Assembly: GCA_020796225.1 (NCBI GenBank)
Contig: CM036756.1
Coordinates: 58,558,616-58,622,615, forward strand
DNA: 64,000 nt
Direction: 5' to 3'
DNA from: Arion vulgaris
Lineage: Eukaryota > Mollusca > Gastropoda > Stylommatophora > Arionidae
Shown here: in pieces, positions 63,411 to 64,000 of the stretch
Position numbering within the stretch: position 1 is the first letter of the stretch
Layout of the letters: each line of letters starts with the position of its first letter
Notes under the pieces: model-generated
The model's database searches: none
Seen by the model: only the letters and a program-made list of their open reading frames with translations
Told to the model about the DNA's origin: nothing
Translations under genes and position numbers: made by a program

Positions 63411-63817
63411 TTCCCTAATTCATCTCCATTCGTCTATATTCTGGCCTCCAGTAGCTTGGTCAACGTCTCGAGATGCTTTTTAGGATTGCGCTAGATACGT
63501 TCTGCGTCGCACAACATTTGTCTAATCAGTCTCAGGTCAGCTTAATGAGCAGCGGGTTTCAGTCGAACCTTTGTGAATGTCATAATTTGTAATCTTAGAC
63601 ACATACATTGACCTGGTCTTGGACAATCGTATAAGGGTCCAGGGAATGTTCTTATCCAGGTCATAGACTACATCACTTCGGATAGATGATTCCTAGGTAA
63701 CTGAACAAATCGCATATGTTCAGCGTCGCACAACCTTAGTACGAAGCAAACGTTACCACTTCGCTATTGAGACCTGTGGTAGCTGCTAGCAAACCATTTG
63801 TAGTCTCACTATGTATA

Positions 63818-64000
63818 GTTAGTTAGTTTTATCTTGGGCCTGTGCATACGAGGTCATAGCTCTTGTCTGCGGTTTGTTGCTATTTGTTTAAGTCTTAATG
63901 TTACTAGGCCCATCGTTGAGCCCTGTATGGCTAGCAGACTTGGCTTCTGTTTTTTCCTCGGTGTCATAGAAAGATCTTCTCATATTCTAAGTGTGCATGA
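63818..64000 (-). mobile_element. LINE L-J 3' end, running off the window
   Basis: Matches 57215-57460: AGTTAGTTAGT tail, CTTGGGCCTGTG, GTTACTAGGCCCATCGTTGA and a broken version of the basic C-terminal coding region. Many small deletions. Continues past the window end. Confidence 0.82.

Overview
This 64 kb window looks like intergenic, repeat-saturated DNA from an animal, most likely a mollusc and probably a gastropod. That guess rests on the mixture of non-LTR retrotransposon fragments, many tRNA-derived SINE families, Penelope-like elements and hAT elements. No sequence here fixes the species. I found no host protein-coding gene, no true tRNA or rRNA gene and no bacterial-type operon. Nearly all long open frames are transposon remnants or read-through of tandem arrays whose unit length leaves frames open. 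Exact boundaries of degenerate elements are estimates, usually good to 10-30 bases.

Working names used below. SINE families: S1 (tRNA-Lys-like head, poly-A tail), S2 (Ser/Leu-like head), S3 (tRNA head, about 450 bp, ATCA-repeat tail), S4 (poly-A, one copy), S5 (head TAGCTCAAGCGG), S6 (GAA-repeat tail, core GTCGTAAGAGGCGACT), S7 (head TGTAGCGTAGTTG). LINE fragments L-A to L-L are grouped by their C-terminal protein signatures; almost all are 5'-truncated. PLE means Penelope-like element. MITE means a short non-autonomous DNA transposon.

Layout. 0-10 kb: LINE ends, an S2-in-S3 nest, a 65 bp satellite, an L-A reverse transcriptase piece, a hAT MITE with a perfect 8 bp target duplication, and an S5 element with a 25 bp head array. 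10-20 kb: minisatellite, inverted S6 pair, PLE with a decayed GIY-YIG domain, and a 47/48 bp minisatellite. 20-32 kb: S3 with two internal arrays, a cluster of S1 copies, a 28 bp satellite and a 36-unit 51 bp satellite. 32-45 kb: LINE pieces, PLE inverted repeats, two more minisatellites, a degenerate hAT transposase with a nested S7, and a foldback element with a tRNA-like interior. 45-54 kb: RNase H-type LINE tail, a duplicated segment whose second copy has grown into a 29 bp array, S4 nested in S3, and a PLE palindrome. 54-64 kb: LINE ends, a hAT element nested in a LINE with both target duplications intact, an unidentified G+C-richer block, and more S1 and LINE copies.

The strongest unifying observation is that three tandem arrays (7.7, 23.0 and 29.4 kb) are built from the 5' half of three different tRNA-derived SINE heads, each lying at the 5' end of its element. 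Tandem arrays make up roughly one seventh of the window. A recurrent way of turning SINE heads into satellites in this genome is the most interesting candidate process here.
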